Part shown: in pieces, positions 50,802 to 60,480 of the stretch
Position numbering within the stretch: the stretch's first letter is position 1
How the letters are laid out: each line of letters opens with the position of its first letter
Assembly (NCBI RefSeq): GCF_002797395.1
Contig: NZ_KZ454943.1
Span: 4,187,134-4,251,133 of the forward strand
Direction: 5' to 3'
Source: Bacillus solitudinis
GTDB lineage: Bacteria > Bacillota > Bacilli > Bacillales > Bacillaceae_D
DNA: 64,000 bases
Position numbers and translations under genes: made by a program
Notes under the pieces: model-generated
Database searches by the model: none
The model's input: the letters and a program-made list of their open reading frames with translations, nothing else
Told to the model about the DNA's origin: nothing

Positions 50802-51766
50802 GTACAGCGATAATTGTTGAGACAATAATTTGGTTCTTTTCAGCCGATTACGCATCCACCTCACATAACGCTCATTTGAGTTAGCTTTTATGTATATTTA
50901 TCAAAAAGAGAGATTCTTCAAGGGACAATGTCCGATGACGTAAATGTAGTATAATATAGATAATAAGTAAATTTTAATACAAGTAAAATTAGTATATAAC
51001 TTTATTGTTATACCGTCTCCAAAAAAAGAATGACCTTTCATCGTTTTTCTGAAATATAAATTTTTTATCAGTATATGAATTTTTTGCCGATGCAAACCTG
51101 TTGTATTCTCGCTTTCTACAGTTAAATGGTTGGTGTCGAAACAGCAAGGGATTAGGGAAGAACAGTGGGCCAAGTCATTATGTATCCATTTATTCCTTTC
51201 AATTAAACTCAATCCAATTTCGGGGTGGATCCAATTTCGGGTCCAGCCTATTTCTTTGTTTATATTTATCGCAAAAATGGAGAAATGAGGCAAGGATGTG
51301 TTAGTTTTTCTAAATATTCTAGAATGTAGGACTTTTCTCTTTTGCTGAATTAGCGCTAAAGTCTCATTCAAAAAAGTGCAATAGACATGCTCCTCTTTAA
51401 GATGCTAGTATCAAGTAGAAAGTGGCTAATCATTCAAGGATGAAGTAACCTAATGAAGCGAACAGCATGGTAGGGTAACTATCTGTTCTTTCTATTTTTA
51501 AAATGTAATCGTTTACAATTAGCTATGCGGACTGAATGAAGCCATAATTGTGTTAGGTAATTTTGGATGGGGGTGGTTTGACAACATAGGGATTTGAGGT
51601 TGGAACTAATCCGGTAATTGTTTGACAAAAGCAGATGTAAGACGAAAGGTTAGATGTAGGAAAACGTTTAAACTATGAAAAGTGGAAACGATGTTTTCCC
51701 AAGGAGAACCTGCACCACGAAACTCATCATTCCTTGGTATCACAACAGAAGGAGTGTAAATATAAA
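50802..51766. other. Long upstream region of the second PL11 gene
   Basis: No convincing gene. A plus frame at about 51120-51290 (WLVSKQQGIREEQWAK, then LCIHLFLSIKLNPISG) may be a remnant. Two TTGACA hexamers lie at about 51578 and 51623. A cre box is at 51504. The leader ends with GAAGGAG ahead of the lyase start. Confidence 0.4.
51504..51517 (+). promoter_or_regulatory. cre box upstream of the second PL11 gene
   Basis: TGTAATCGTTTACA fits the CcpA consensus TGNAANCGNNNNCA and is nearly palindromic. It suggests glucose repression of the lyase. Confidence 0.65.
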
Positions 51767-54700
51767 ATGGGTCTAAGTAAAAAAACCAGAATATCATTTT
51801 CTGTTATTTTGACATCAATCCTATTAATCTCAAGTATTTCACCGGCATTTGGTGAAGTAGTAAATAAAAATAGTGAAGAAGGCTATGAATCTGTTTATTT
51901 CAGTGAATTTAATGACCTTTGGGATTTCACTACATTCGCAGCAACACTCTCAACTAATGATGAAGATGTGGGTGGGAATTTGACTCCAAAGCTACAATTC
52001 GACACCATTGATCAATCTGGTGGACGTGTGGCAACCAAGGAATTTGATACAGCTGTAAAGGGCGCACAGATTCTTTTTGAATTTGATTGGTACCCTGGTG
52101 ATGTAAATGATAAGGGTACACATGTTCAGGAAAATGGCGGCGATGTTAGATTCTATGACAACTCAGGCCGTACTGTCTTTACAATTAATAATACAAATAA
52201 TGCTCCGCTAAGCTTTTACTCAGGTAGCCAAGCACCTACTCAAACTGAGTTTACAGATACGGAAGCATGGTATCATGTAAAGGTTAATTTTGATCTTCTT
52301 AACAATGAGGTTTTGTTAAGTCTTACAGATCAAGAGGGGATAACGGAAGAATATGCATCTTCATTAGATGGTGTTGCTTTCGATGGCTCTGTTGCTGCAT
52401 TTAAACTAGTAGGTGTACGTACATCTGGTAACAATTTAACATGGACTACTTATCTAGATAACCTTGGAGTCTATAATGTGCCTGTGGCTGACAATACACT
52501 TATTCGAGCGGACAAACTTCCATATCACCGATTGTATGTAGGTGAGTCAACTAAAGACATCGATTCAATTGGTTTGCCCGAAGATGTAACAGTAACTCTT
52601 GCTGATAATAGTAAAGCAGAAGTACCTATAAGCGAGTGGACTGCAGTAGGTAAGGAATGGAACCCTGATGAAGCTGGTGTCTACGAATTTAAGGGGACGT
52701 TTGAAGAAACAGATGAAGTAAACAATGAATTTAACAGGGATGTCACAATGTATGTGTATAATCGTCATACTCCAGTTGATAACCCACAACAGGTAGAATG
52801 GCTTGATAGAGGAGTCATCGCTCTTCAATCTGAAGATGGTATTTTCATTAGCTGGCGTTTGCTTGCAGATGAATATGATAAAGATGTGAAATTCAATGTT
52901 TATCGTAATGGTGAGAAGTTAAATGATCAACCATTGGCTGTGACAAACTATGTTGATTCAGAAGGTACAACTGAAGACAATTATACGGTTGAGACACTTG
53001 TTAATGGAAAGTCTACCGAGAAAAACGATAAAGAAGTAGCAGAAAAAGATTATCTATCTATTCCACTTCAAAAACCAGCAGGTGGAACAACTGCTACAGG
53101 TGACTACACATATAGATCAAATGATGCTAGTGTAGGTGATTTAGACGGGGATGGAGAGTATGAAGTAATTATCACTTGGAGTCCATCTAACTCTATGTAT
53201 GCTCTAGAAGATGTGATCACGGGTCCAACAATTTTTGATGCGTATAAATTAGATGGAACCCTATTATGGCGGATAAATATGGGTCCTAACTTAACATCTG
53301 GTCCTCAGTATCACCAATTTGTGGTGGGTGATATGGATGGCAATGGTAAATCTGAATTCCTTATTAAAACAGCGGATGGAACAACGTCATATGGTGCAAC
53401 AGATGGCAAATTTGATAGCGATAAGGTTACTAGTGTAATCGGTGACCCAACCGCTGACTGGGTTAATGATGGTGGTCATGTAGTGAATGGCCCAGAATTA
53501 ATATCTGTTTTCAATGGTGAAACTGGTGAAGTTATTGATACGATTGATTTTGCATTCCCAGTTGAAAAAGAAAAAGGAGATATGGGTGCATCATGGGGAG
53601 ATAACTTCTATAACCGTTCAGACCGATTCCTTTCTGGATTAGCTTACTTAGATGGAGTTAAACCAAGTGCAATTTATGGTAGAGGATATTATGAAAGAAC
53701 TGCTTTTGCGGCATATAGTTTAGAAGACGGCCAACTTATCGAGGAATGGACATTTGATTCAGACGAAGCGGGCAGAGGGGCAAGCTTAGGTAACCATAAC
53801 CTTGCGATTGGTGACCTAGATAATGATGGATTTGATGAAATTGTAGCTGGTTCATTAACACTTGATCACGACGGAACGATCCTTTATGCAATGGATGGAG
53901 AAATGGGTCGTGTGCAAGGATCTCATGGTGATGCTCTACATGTAGGTGCATTCGATCCTAATCGTGAAGGTTTACATGTCTTTGGTGTGCGTGAGTCATC
54001 AGAGGTTGCATCTTTAGAATATCATGATGGTGCAACAGGTGAAACTTTACAAGCGTTCTATGCATACAAGGATGCAGGTCGTGGAGTAGCAGCAAACATT
54101 ACCTCTACACCTGGGTATGAATTCTGGGGAACTGGCGGTGGAACTGTTGAAACAGGTGGCGGTGTCTACAATGTCCAGGGTGGTGTTGAAGCTAATGACT
54201 TTAGAAGTATTGGTCTTCCAGTTAACTTTGTTACTTACTGGGATGGAGACCTACTACATGAATTATTAGATGGAACAACGATTTCTAAGTATGACGAAAC
54301 AACAGGCAAAGTTAGTGTTATGGAAAGCTTTGAAGGTGTTGTAAGTAATAATGGAACAAAAGCAAATCCAACCTTACAAGCAGATATTCTTGGGGATTGG
54401 CGTGAAGAGGTTATTTACAGTACTGAAGATGATTCAGAGTTAAGAATATTCAGCACAACAATTCCTACAGAGTACAGACTATATACTCTTATGCATGATC
54501 CAGTATATAGAATGGCGATTGCTTGGCAAAATACGACTTACAATCAACCACCACATATCGGTTTCTATCTAGGTGAGGATATTAGAGAAACTGTACTTGA
54601 TGGAAAGTTAAATGCAGAAAAAATTGATTATACGCCAAGTGTCAATTCAATAAAGCATTCAGTAAATCTTGAATTGAATAGTCCAGAGCTTTCCGTGTTA

Positions 54701-54883
54701 GTGAACAAGTTAAACCAGGTACAGCATCAGTTGGATGAAGGAAAACACGTTCAAGCTGCAAAACAGATGGAAGATTTTATAAAACACCTAAATAAAAATA
54801 AGGTGGACGAACAATTAAAAACTAATTTGACCTCCGATGCCAAACAGTTAATAGAACTTTGGAATGGGATAGCTTCAAAATAA
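51767..54883 (+). CDS. Secreted PL11 rhamnogalacturonan lyase with FIMAH-like C terminus
   Basis: A 1038-residue secreted lyase. A signal peptide (to about residue 30) precedes one beta-sandwich module (about 35-235), an Ig-like segment (240-335) and the PL11 propeller (about 343-941) with WLDRGVIAL and calcium-type loops DLDGDGEYE, DMDGNGKSE and DLDNDGFDE. The last 80 residues (LNSPELSVLVNKLNQVQHQL, then DEGKHVQAAKQMEDFIKHL) are a helical FIMAH-type module. It parallels the larger lyase at 21840 closely through sandwich, Ig and propeller, but lacks the extra N-terminal module and the SLH anchor. The ATG at 51767 follows GAAGGAG with a somewhat long gap. Confidence 0.88.
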   Translation: MGLSKKTRISFSVILTSILLISSISPAFGEVVNKNSEEGYESVYFSEFNDLWDFTTFAATLSTNDEDVGGNLTPKLQFDTIDQSGGRVATKEFDTAVKGAQILFEFDWYPGDVNDKGTHVQENGGDVRFYDNSGRTVFTINNTNNAPLSFYSGSQAPTQTEFTDTEAWYHVKVNFDLLNNEVLLSLTDQEGITEEYASSLDGVAFDGSVAAFKLVGVRTSGNNLTWTTYLDNLGVYNVPVADNTLIRADKLPYHRLYVGESTKDIDSIGLPEDVTVTLADNSKAEVPISEWTAVGKEWNPDEAGVYEFKGTFEETDEVNNEFNRDVTMYVYNRHTPVDNPQQVEWLDRGVIALQSEDGIFISWRLLADEYDKDVKFNVYRNGEKLNDQPLAVTNYVDSEGTTEDNYTVETLVNGKSTEKNDKEVAEKDYLSIPLQKPAGGTTATGDYTYRSNDASVGDLDGDGEYEVIITWSPSNSMYALEDVITGPTIFDAYKLDGTLLWRINMGPNLTSGPQYHQFVVGDMDGNGKSEFLIKTADGTTSYGATDGKFDSDKVTSVIGDPTADWVNDGGHVVNGPELISVFNGETGEVIDTIDFAFPVEKEKGDMGASWGDNFYNRSDRFLSGLAYLDGVKPSAIYGRGYYERTAFAAYSLEDGQLIEEWTFDSDEAGRGASLGNHNLAIGDLDNDGFDEIVAGSLTLDHDGTILYAMDGEMGRVQGSHGDALHVGAFDPNREGLHVFGVRESSEVASLEYHDGATGETLQAFYAYKDAGRGVAANITSTPGYEFWGTGGGTVETGGGVYNVQGGVEANDFRSIGLPVNFVTYWDGDLLHELLDGTTISKYDETTGKVSVMESFEGVVSNNGTKANPTLQADILGDWREEVIYSTEDDSELRIFSTTIPTEYRLYTLMHDPVYRMAIAWQNTTYNQPPHIGFYLGEDIRETVLDGKLNAEKIDYTPSVNSIKHSVNLELNSPELSVLVNKLNQVQHQLDEGKHVQAAKQMEDFIKHLNKNKVDEQLKTNLTSDAKQLIELWNGIASK

Positions 54884-54899
54884 GAATAAGAAAATGAAT

Positions 54900-54931
54900 A
54901 AGGCTAGGCAGAACATACTCTGCCTAGCTTT
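54900..54931. terminator. Terminator of the second PL11 gene
   Basis: AAGGCTAGGCAGA and TCTGCCTAGCTTT pair around ACATAC, with T-rich sequence after. Confidence 0.88.
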
Positions 54932-54976
54932 ATTTATCTTACTAGAGGACAATCATAAAATAGTATTATGTTTTTG

Positions 54977-55417
54977 TTACCACCTATAAGCACCTTCGCA
55001 TGTATTAGCCGCTGGTTCATAATAACAATGTTGTTTATATTGTCCTGAAATTGGTTGATCGTACCATGTAGGTGGACATGGAGCATAGGGATTAAAATAC
55101 CAAAGGGCATACTTGGAAGGATGCCCTCGCCAGTAGTCTAAGGTTTGTTTGGCTAATCTTTTTTCTATACTTCTTGCTCTGTTATAAAAAACATTACCTT
55201 TTTGAACGGCTTCAAAAGAATAATTTCCTCCTTGAACTTGAAAAATCACATGAGGAATTGACCTTAAACTTAGAAAATCTCCACAATTCGCTTTTAGTCG
55301 ATTTACAATTACATTACCAACCATAAGCATCCCGAGTCGACCTTCACCTTCGGCTTCTGCCCTCATCATCCTTGCCATTAAAGCAATGTCACTTTCGGTA
55401 TATTTCACTCTTGCCAC
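54977..55417 (-). CDS. cwlJ: Spore cortex-lytic cell wall hydrolase, CwlJ type
   Basis: A 146-residue single-domain hydrolase, about the length of B. subtilis CwlJ. It starts YTESDIALMARMMRAEAEGE, the catalytic-glutamate region of the Hydrolase_2 (SleB/CwlJ) family. VGNVIVNRLKANCGDF, PHVIFQVQGGNYSFEAVQKG and ALWYFNPYAPCPPTWYD follow. There is no signal peptide or peptidoglycan-binding domain, which separates CwlJ from SleB. It degrades cortex peptidoglycan during germination. The GTG start follows GAGGTGAT. No gerQ-like partner is adjacent. Confidence 0.88.
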   Translation of the reverse strand: MARVKYTESDIALMARMMRAEAEGEGRLGMLMVGNVIVNRLKANCGDFLSLRSIPHVIFQVQGGNYSFEAVQKGNVFYNRARSIEKRLAKQTLDYWRGHPSKYALWYFNPYAPCPPTWYDQPISGQYKQHCYYEPAANTCEGAYRW

Positions 55418-55549
55418 TTTTCATCACCTCTAAAAGAATTGTATTCAGAAAAACCTACAAAATGTTAACGGGTTCAGTTCTAAGGGAGAAATTTAAATAG
55501 CGTTGTAATTATGGGTGCCAATCGCATAGCTTTAACACCCTATTGGAAC

Positions 55550-55724
55550 GAGGCCACTGAAAAACCCTTTGAAAGCATTTCGAGGAAGTAGTAATGGCTT
55601 CACTCGTTGCGCGCCTTGCTATGAGAAAACCACTCATAGCAAGGCTTTTCAAAACCAGGCAACGGCTCCGCGCATTACTAAGAGGGCACTGAAATAGTGA
55701 ACTGCACCCTTTTTCAGTGCCCTC
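55550..55724. mobile_element. MITE, copy 2 (175 bp) with 8-bp target duplication
   Basis: GAGGCCACTGAAAAA and TTTTTCAGTGCCCTC are its inverted ends. ATTGGAAC flanks it on both sides (55542-55549 and 55725-55732), an exact 8-bp duplication. The interior matches copy 1 at 38938 almost throughout, including a 12-bp CCTTGCTATGAG/CTCATAGCAAGG stem. No coding capacity. Confidence 0.9.
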
Positions 55725-55820
55725 ATTGGAACCGGTATTTTATAGCATGACCCGAGAGTAAATGGGATGAATGATATTATTTTTCATTCTGTGGTGCAGT
55801 ACGATATTTCTGCTGCATGG

Positions 55821-55865
55821 ATGGCTAACGGGAGCGTTGATCCAAGCAGGGTTAACGTTCTTTTT
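55821..55865 (+). repeat. Dispersed module with terminator-like hairpin
   Basis: GGCTAACGGGAGCGTTGATCC pairs partly with GGGTTAACGTTC and ends TTTTT (21-base run split here: GGCTAACGGG, AGCGTTGATCC). It is a complete left half of the module. The 55733-56023 gap has no gene. Confidence 0.6.
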
Positions 55866-56023
55866 GTGGATTACTGAACTATTGGTGCAGGTTAGTTACA
55901 TTTGTCTGAAAAAGGACAATTAAATAAACAATAATAATTTAACTAATTTCAATAATATTTTATTGTAAAACGATATAATATGTGTTAAATTCAAATTGAC
56001 AATAAATAAATGAGGTGCTTTTT

Positions 56024-56515
56024 ATGAAACGAAGTTCAACACTCTTTTTAAAGGTAGCTGTTATTTTTATAGGCATTCCGGTTCTTGCTTTGTGCCTATT
56101 TTTGTTGCCTCAGATAGCGAATGAAGCAAATGAAGCAGCAGAAAGAGGGTCAGATTTGGCTTATGTGGTATATGGCCTTTTAATGGTTATGTATGTTTCG
56201 GCGATCCCATTTTACTTCGCTTTGTATCAATCTTTTAACCTTTTAAGCTATATTGACAAGAACCAAGCTTTCTCGGAATTATCTGTAAGAGCTCTGAAGA
56301 AAATCAAAAAATGTGCCATCACAATCAGTGGCTTATATGTTGTAGCCATACCATTCGTCTATATCATAGCGGAGGTAGATGACGCACCGGGTCTGATAAT
56401 CATCGGAATGGTCATGATTTTAGCTCCCATGGTGATTGCTGTCTTTGCGGCTGTTCTTCAAAGACTTTTACAAGAAGCCATCGATATAAAATCAGAGAAC
56501 GACTTAATAGTCTGA
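56024..56515 (+). CDS. DUF2975 membrane protein (YoaS-like)
   Basis: A 163-residue protein with four helices: about residues 7-27, 43-65, 95-117 and 125-148. LLSYIDKNQAFSELSVRALK, in the loop before helix three, is the DUF2975 signature. The gene is followed within 10 bases by a small XRE regulator. The same pair, yoaS-yozG, exists in B. subtilis, and such pairs are common in Firmicutes with unknown role. ATG 56024 follows GAGGTG. Confidence 0.82.
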   Translation: MKRSSTLFLKVAVIFIGIPVLALCLFLLPQIANEANEAAERGSDLAYVVYGLLMVMYVSAIPFYFALYQSFNLLSYIDKNQAFSELSVRALKKIKKCAITISGLYVVAIPFVYIIAEVDDAPGLIIIGMVMILAPMVIAVFAAVLQRLLQEAIDIKSENDLIV

Positions 56516-56525
56516 GGTGAATAAT

Positions 56526-56750
56526 ATGGCAATTATAATCAATATTGATGTGATGCTGGCTAAAAGGAAAATGAGCGTCACAGAACTTTCGGAGAGAGTT
56601 GGAATCACAATGGCTAATCTTTCTATATTAAAAAATGGAAAGGCAAAAGCAATTAGATTATCAACTTTAGAGGCGATTTGTAAGGCTTTAGAATGTCAGC
56701 CGGGCGATATTTTAGAATACAAAAGTGACGAAGACATTCAAGAATATTAG
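56526..56750 (+). CDS. Small XRE-family regulator (YozG-like)
   Basis: A 74-residue helix-turn-helix protein. MLAKRKMSVTELSERVGITM then ANLSILKNGKAKAIRLSTLE spans the five-helix Cro/CI-type fold. CKALECQPGDILEYK at the end is typical of the YozG group. It is encoded 10 bases behind the DUF2975 gene; ATG 56526 follows GAGGTG. It probably regulates its own operon. Confidence 0.88.
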   Translation: MAIIINIDVMLAKRKMSVTELSERVGITMANLSILKNGKAKAIRLSTLEAICKALECQPGDILEYKSDEDIQEY

Positions 56751-56775
56751 ACAACAAATTTCTTCAATTAACAGG

Positions 56776-56807
56776 AGCATTTCTGCAATAAAGCGGGAAT
56801 GCTTTTT
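56776..56807 (+). terminator. Module-type terminator after the YozG-like gene
   Basis: AGCATTTCTGC and GCGGGAATGCT pair, then TTTTC. It is preceded by TTAACAGG, a variant of the module core. Further on, TGTTAAAAT at 56838-56846 is an extended -10. Confidence 0.75.
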
Positions 56808-56958
56808 CTTTTTTAAAAAACAGAAAAAGGAAATTAATGTTAAAATGAATATGACGTGGTTAATAAAGGGTCAGTTTTGTTGAAGAAGGAATTACAGACT
56901 ACATAAAGAAATAGAGCACGTGAATATGAAAATAGTTTTACGAAGGGAGTAGAATAGT

Positions 56959-57873
56959 ATGGAGAATGCACCTCAATTTTGGAGAGATTATTTTGACTTT
57001 CTTCCCATTTTAAATAAAGCAGTTAAGTGGGAACCTTTACGACAATGGTCACTTTCTGAAGTTTGGAGAATAGAAATGCCAGATGGAAATACAATGATAG
57101 CTAAAATAGGAAAAGAAATAAACTCTGGTGAAGTTTCAATATATAAAAAATTACTTATCCCATTTGAGTTAAATGTACCAGCAATTTATAACGTCTATGA
57201 AGATAATAAGATTGGTGCTTTAATAATGGAAGACCTTAAAGGGCAGACGATAGAAGAATCTCCTCAATTTATATCTTTTGTTAAAGCAGCGCAAACCTTA
57301 TCAAATATCCGCAAAAAGGCAAGGGTTGCTCTAACAGAAGGAAAACTTACAAATAAAGATTATTTATCTTATCTCGTCTCAAAAAAAGATGTATTAAATG
57401 ATTTAACGTACATAAATCAACAAACACATATAGAAATTGCACCACATGTGTTAAAAAAAGCGTTGGAAGAGCTACCGAAACATCTTAATCGGTTATATAA
57501 GGAATTTCCAATAACACTGACCCATAATGATTATCATCCAAAAAATCTACTAATTCACGATGAGGAACTCACTGTTATTGACTGGTCATCAGCTTATATA
57601 AGTCCCCACTTAGGAGATTTATATTGTTTAATTACTTCAGCAAAGGACTACAATATAAGTCCAACTGCTTTAATTACTGTTTTTTGTGAAAACACTGATG
57701 AAAACTGGGCTCGTGATATTGAATGGCAAATAAACATAGGGGGGATTTGTTGGACAATTCATGTAGTTCGATGGTTGTTAGACTATGGGTTAAAGGCTAT
57801 ACCAATTGCAAGTGAATGGATACCTGACTTGGTTTTAAATATTGGTAATCTAATTGAAGATTTATCATATTAA
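56959..57873 (+). CDS. Aminoglycoside phosphotransferase (APH)-fold kinase
   Basis: A 304-residue protein with the APH/choline kinase fold. It has the nucleotide-site lysine region MIAKIGKE near residue 51, catalytic LTHNDYHPKNLLI near residue 187 (the HxDxxxxN motif) and the metal-binding VIDWSS near residue 206. The family phosphorylates antibiotics, sugars, choline or homoserine, and the substrate cannot be told from sequence. AAGGGAG precedes the ATG. It is a single-gene unit between modules. Confidence 0.83.
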   Translation: MENAPQFWRDYFDFLPILNKAVKWEPLRQWSLSEVWRIEMPDGNTMIAKIGKEINSGEVSIYKKLLIPFELNVPAIYNVYEDNKIGALIMEDLKGQTIEESPQFISFVKAAQTLSNIRKKARVALTEGKLTNKDYLSYLVSKKDVLNDLTYINQQTHIEIAPHVLKKALEELPKHLNRLYKEFPITLTHNDYHPKNLLIHDEELTVIDWSSAYISPHLGDLYCLITSAKDYNISPTALITVFCENTDENWARDIEWQINIGGICWTIHVVRWLLDYGLKAIPIASEWIPDLVLNIGNLIEDLSY

Positions 57874-58028
57874 GAGGAAGAATTTTTAAATATGAGCCTT
57901 TCAAAAAACGTACAGGTTTTTTAAAAAAGTTTTAAAAAATATGTTTTTATTCCGAATTGAAATGGCGTGAATTGGTTTGGATAATCTTTAGGAAATTCTA
58001 TTTAGGTTAATGGTTTTTTTGGTATTAG
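57874..58028. other. Short AT-rich spacer
   Basis: Contains a weak AAAAAAC/GTTTTTT hairpin after the kinase gene and long A/T runs. No gene seen. Confidence 0.4.
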
Positions 58029-58376
58029 TACTTATTCAACCAAGCGGCCCTTGATGAGCTTTTGACTGATAAGCGCAGCGTATAGTCAAACCGCCAGCTA
58101 TACTCAAGTGATGAGGAAAGAAAATTAAACCCTAAATTATGTTGTTCCGTAAAAAGGCGCGAGTGTTTAAGTGGAGCGGTCGCTTTTTCCCTAACAATCA
58201 TGTTAGTAGGTCTAGACATTCAAGGCGAACCAGGAATTAACTTCCATGGATATGAAGTATATATTGGAGTTATTGGTTTTATCATTACCACAACAGCATA
58301 CGTAACTACAGAAAAACTTACCGACGATGGGAAGGATATACCTCTTATCACTAATGAGGAAATTGAAAGAGATTAG
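58029..58376 (+). pseudogene. Decayed small membrane protein with an internal amber stop
   Basis: One frame reads NQAALDELLTDKRSV, then TAG (58083-58085), then SNRQLYSSDEERKLNPK, an inner helix (LSGAVAFSLTIMLVGL), another helix (YIGVIGFIITTTAYVT) and an acidic tail ending NEEIERD. The pieces look continuous across the stop. No start with ribosome site is visible. The family is not recognised. The 58-residue part from ATG 58200 could in principle be made alone. Confidence 0.4.
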
Positions 58377-58789
58377 AAGATGACATACAAAAGAAATGAA
58401 TTTCTAATTCTTCTTTTTCAACCATCCTGCGTTTCTTTATCAATAAACTCTTAAGCATTAGGCGCATTTCTCTAAAGAAATGTGTCTTTCTTTATTGAAT
58501 GGAATAAGGTTTATGAAATATCCAAGTTAGACTCTTAGAGAGAGAAGTTCTGTATAACAACCCTCGAGATATTTTTCATCTTTATTCATCATGATATAAA
58601 ATAATTTCCCCTCTTTAAGTCTAGATAATAGTTATAAAAAGGCTATGCTCCTCAGACAAAATAAATAAACTAAAATTCTTTTTAAAAAGCTGTATACTTT
58701 TTGGCTTTTTATTTGTTATATAGGTAAGTTAACTAATAACGTTATTTTTTAGCGAGGCTAAATTGCATGAGAAAAGAAGTTGGTGAAAC
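58377..58789. other. Gene-free stretch with module-type hairpin
   Basis: GCGCATTTCT and AGAAATGTGTC at 58462-58486 form the module-type hairpin followed by TTTC. AAAAAGCTG and a later GGCTTTTT pair weakly at about 58684. No gene. Confidence 0.45.
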
Positions 58790-59293
58790 ATGAAAAATGG
58801 GACCGTAGAGGATCTTCTAATTGATGAAGCTAAACTGGTTTTTAAATATCTTTTGAAAATGGGGGCGACCAAAGAAGATGCTGAAGACATTGTACAAGAT
58901 ACCTTATATAAAACGATAAAAAACATTGATTCTATCAATGAGAATATGGTCAGATCTTGGCTTTTTAAGGTGGCCATTAATAATTACTACAATCTTTATC
59001 GGAAAATGAAGACAATGGTTCATCTTACTTCTGAGGAATTAGAGATGATAAAGCCCTCAAGTAATAGTACAGAGGAAGTATATTTGAACGAACAAAACAA
59101 AAAGGATCTAATGGTGGCTTTAAATGAATTAAAACCGGCATATAAGAATTTGTTGATTTTGAAGTATTTTATGGATTTATCTTATAAAGAAATAGCAAGT
59201 ATTTTGGAGACAAGTGAACAAAATGTAAAAGTTTATCTTTACCGCGCAAGAAATACGTTCAAACACATTTGGGAGGGAAAACATGATGAGTAA
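58790..59293 (+). CDS. ECF RNA polymerase sigma factor, second
   Basis: A 167-residue sigma factor. Region 2 is LVFKYLLKMGATKEDAEDIV then QDTLYKTIKNI. Region 4 is LKYFMDLSYKEIASILETSE then QNVKVYLYRARNTFKHIW. It overlaps the next gene, a membrane anti-sigma factor, by eight bases. The ribosome site is weak (GTTGGTG), but the position fits the sigma fold. It is a different subgroup from the factor at 32136, whose anti-sigma factor carries zinc. Confidence 0.88.
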   Translation: MKNGTVEDLLIDEAKLVFKYLLKMGATKEDAEDIVQDTLYKTIKNIDSINENMVRSWLFKVAINNYYNLYRKMKTMVHLTSEELEMIKPSSNSTEEVYLNEQNKKDLMVALNELKPAYKNLLILKYFMDLSYKEIASILETSEQNVKVYLYRARNTFKHIWEGKHDE

Positions 59294-60353
59294 TAGGGAT
59301 AACAATAATGTAAAAGATGAAAAAGAACTGGATGATTTATTTGATCCTTTAAAGAAAAATAGATTGAAAAAGGCCATAAAGAAAGCAAAATGGCATTCTA
59401 TTTTAAGAAATGCGTTTATCAGTTTATTCATTTTAGTCTTTTTATTCGTTGGGGGTTCAATCGCCAACAGATCCTTAGTTTACAAATTAGAAGGTCCGAC
59501 GCAAATTGCCGTATCTGCCTTTAATGAAATTTCAGCACCTAATAAATATATCGGAAAAACAGAACGCTACCATGAGATCCTTGGTGGTAAGAATAGCTTT
59601 ACAACCTATAAAATTATTGAAGGAAAAGTAGTGTATACAGGCGAGAGTGAATATAATTATGGCTTATTTCAGGAGTATGAGGGCAATCGAATTGGAAGTG
59701 AATCACCAAGCATTATAGGTACAAGCTATGATACAGAGGATCTAGATAGACAAAAGTACAATGAGTTAGGACAAAGAGAAATGATTTTCTTTTATCCTTT
59801 CATTGAGTACTCTCAATATAAAAATGATTTACAGCTGTTAGATCAGATTGAAGCTACTAAGAATATGGAGATCGCTTTGTCGTTTGATCAAGCTTATACT
59901 ATGGATGAAGTTCGTGATATGTTACCTGACGAGATTACTTTATCATGGTATTGGATTGATGACTTAAACGAGGAAGAAAAAGAGGCAAGTAAATCTATCA
60001 TTCAAAGAGATAATAATGGAGAACAGAAAACCGAAGAGGCCAACTTTTCAAATATTCGTTCTGAGAAAACAGTCTACGGGATTAAAGCGTTAAATGCGAG
60101 CAATGAAAGGTTAGAAAATCCATTACAACATTTTATTTGGGCATTAGAAAATGGAAGAGAATACGATACTAGATTTAAGGGTGAATTTGAAAGAGTGTAT
60201 AACAATTTGCTTGGACAGGATAGTAAATTGACTAAAGATGATATTAAAGTATTTGGGGTTGTTGTTACTGGTGATGCAGAAAAATTGAAGAGTCTGCAAG
60301 GCTTACCTTTTATTAAAGCTTCATCGATAGGAGTAATTACAGATAATTTATAG
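59286..60353 (+). CDS. Anti-sigma factor with Sigma_reg_N and Sigma_reg_C domains
   Basis: A 355-residue membrane protein. A charged cytoplasmic N terminus (DELDDLF-type, here KELDDLFDPLKKNRLKKAIK) is followed by one helix (AFISLFILVFLFVGGSIA near residue 45). A large outer domain ends in the conserved GIKALNASNERLENPLQHF region and VFGVVVTGDAEKLKSLQG. This layout is that of anti-sigma proteins with regulator N and C domains in bacilli. No zinc motif is present. ATG 59286 is 8 bases after GGAGGG; ATG 59283 is also possible. It is translationally coupled to the sigma gene. Confidence 0.82.
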   Translation: MSNRDNNNVKDEKELDDLFDPLKKNRLKKAIKKAKWHSILRNAFISLFILVFLFVGGSIANRSLVYKLEGPTQIAVSAFNEISAPNKYIGKTERYHEILGGKNSFTTYKIIEGKVVYTGESEYNYGLFQEYEGNRIGSESPSIIGTSYDTEDLDRQKYNELGQREMIFFYPFIEYSQYKNDLQLLDQIEATKNMEIALSFDQAYTMDEVRDMLPDEITLSWYWIDDLNEEEKEASKSIIQRDNNGEQKTEEANFSNIRSEKTVYGIKALNASNERLENPLQHFIWALENGREYDTRFKGEFERVYNNLLGQDSKLTKDDIKVFGVVVTGDAEKLKSLQGLPFIKASSIGVITDNL

Positions 60354-60359
60354 AGATGA

Positions 60360-60399
60360 ACAAAAACGATTATTCATTAAGAATGGTCGTTTTTGTTTT
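60360..60399. terminator. Terminator of the second sigma operon
   Basis: ACAAAAACGA and TCGTTTTTGT pair, with an inner TTATTC/GAATGG extension, and TTTTA follows. Confidence 0.8.
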
Positions 60400-60440
60400 A
60401 TGGAGAATATCAATAAAAAACAAAGTTAACCAATCTTTTC

Positions 60441-60466
60441 CATTTAGTGTATAATTACACTAAATG
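60441..60466. promoter_or_regulatory. Perfect 26-bp palindrome before the XRE remnant
   Basis: CATTTAGTGTA and TACACTAAATG are exact inverted copies around TAAT. TATAAT of a likely -10 lies across the centre. It is a likely autorepressor operator for the regulator that follows. Confidence 0.7.
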
Positions 60467-60480
60467 GGAGAGGTTTTTAT

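Noticed and set aside
50901-51371. 156-codon minus-strand frame
   Set aside because: No ribosome site, composition like translated non-coding DNA, in the leader region of the second lyase.
51664-51705. Second cre box near AAAACGTTTAAAC and GTGGAAACGATG
   Set aside because: Neither fits all fixed CcpA positions; only the site at 51504-51517 does.
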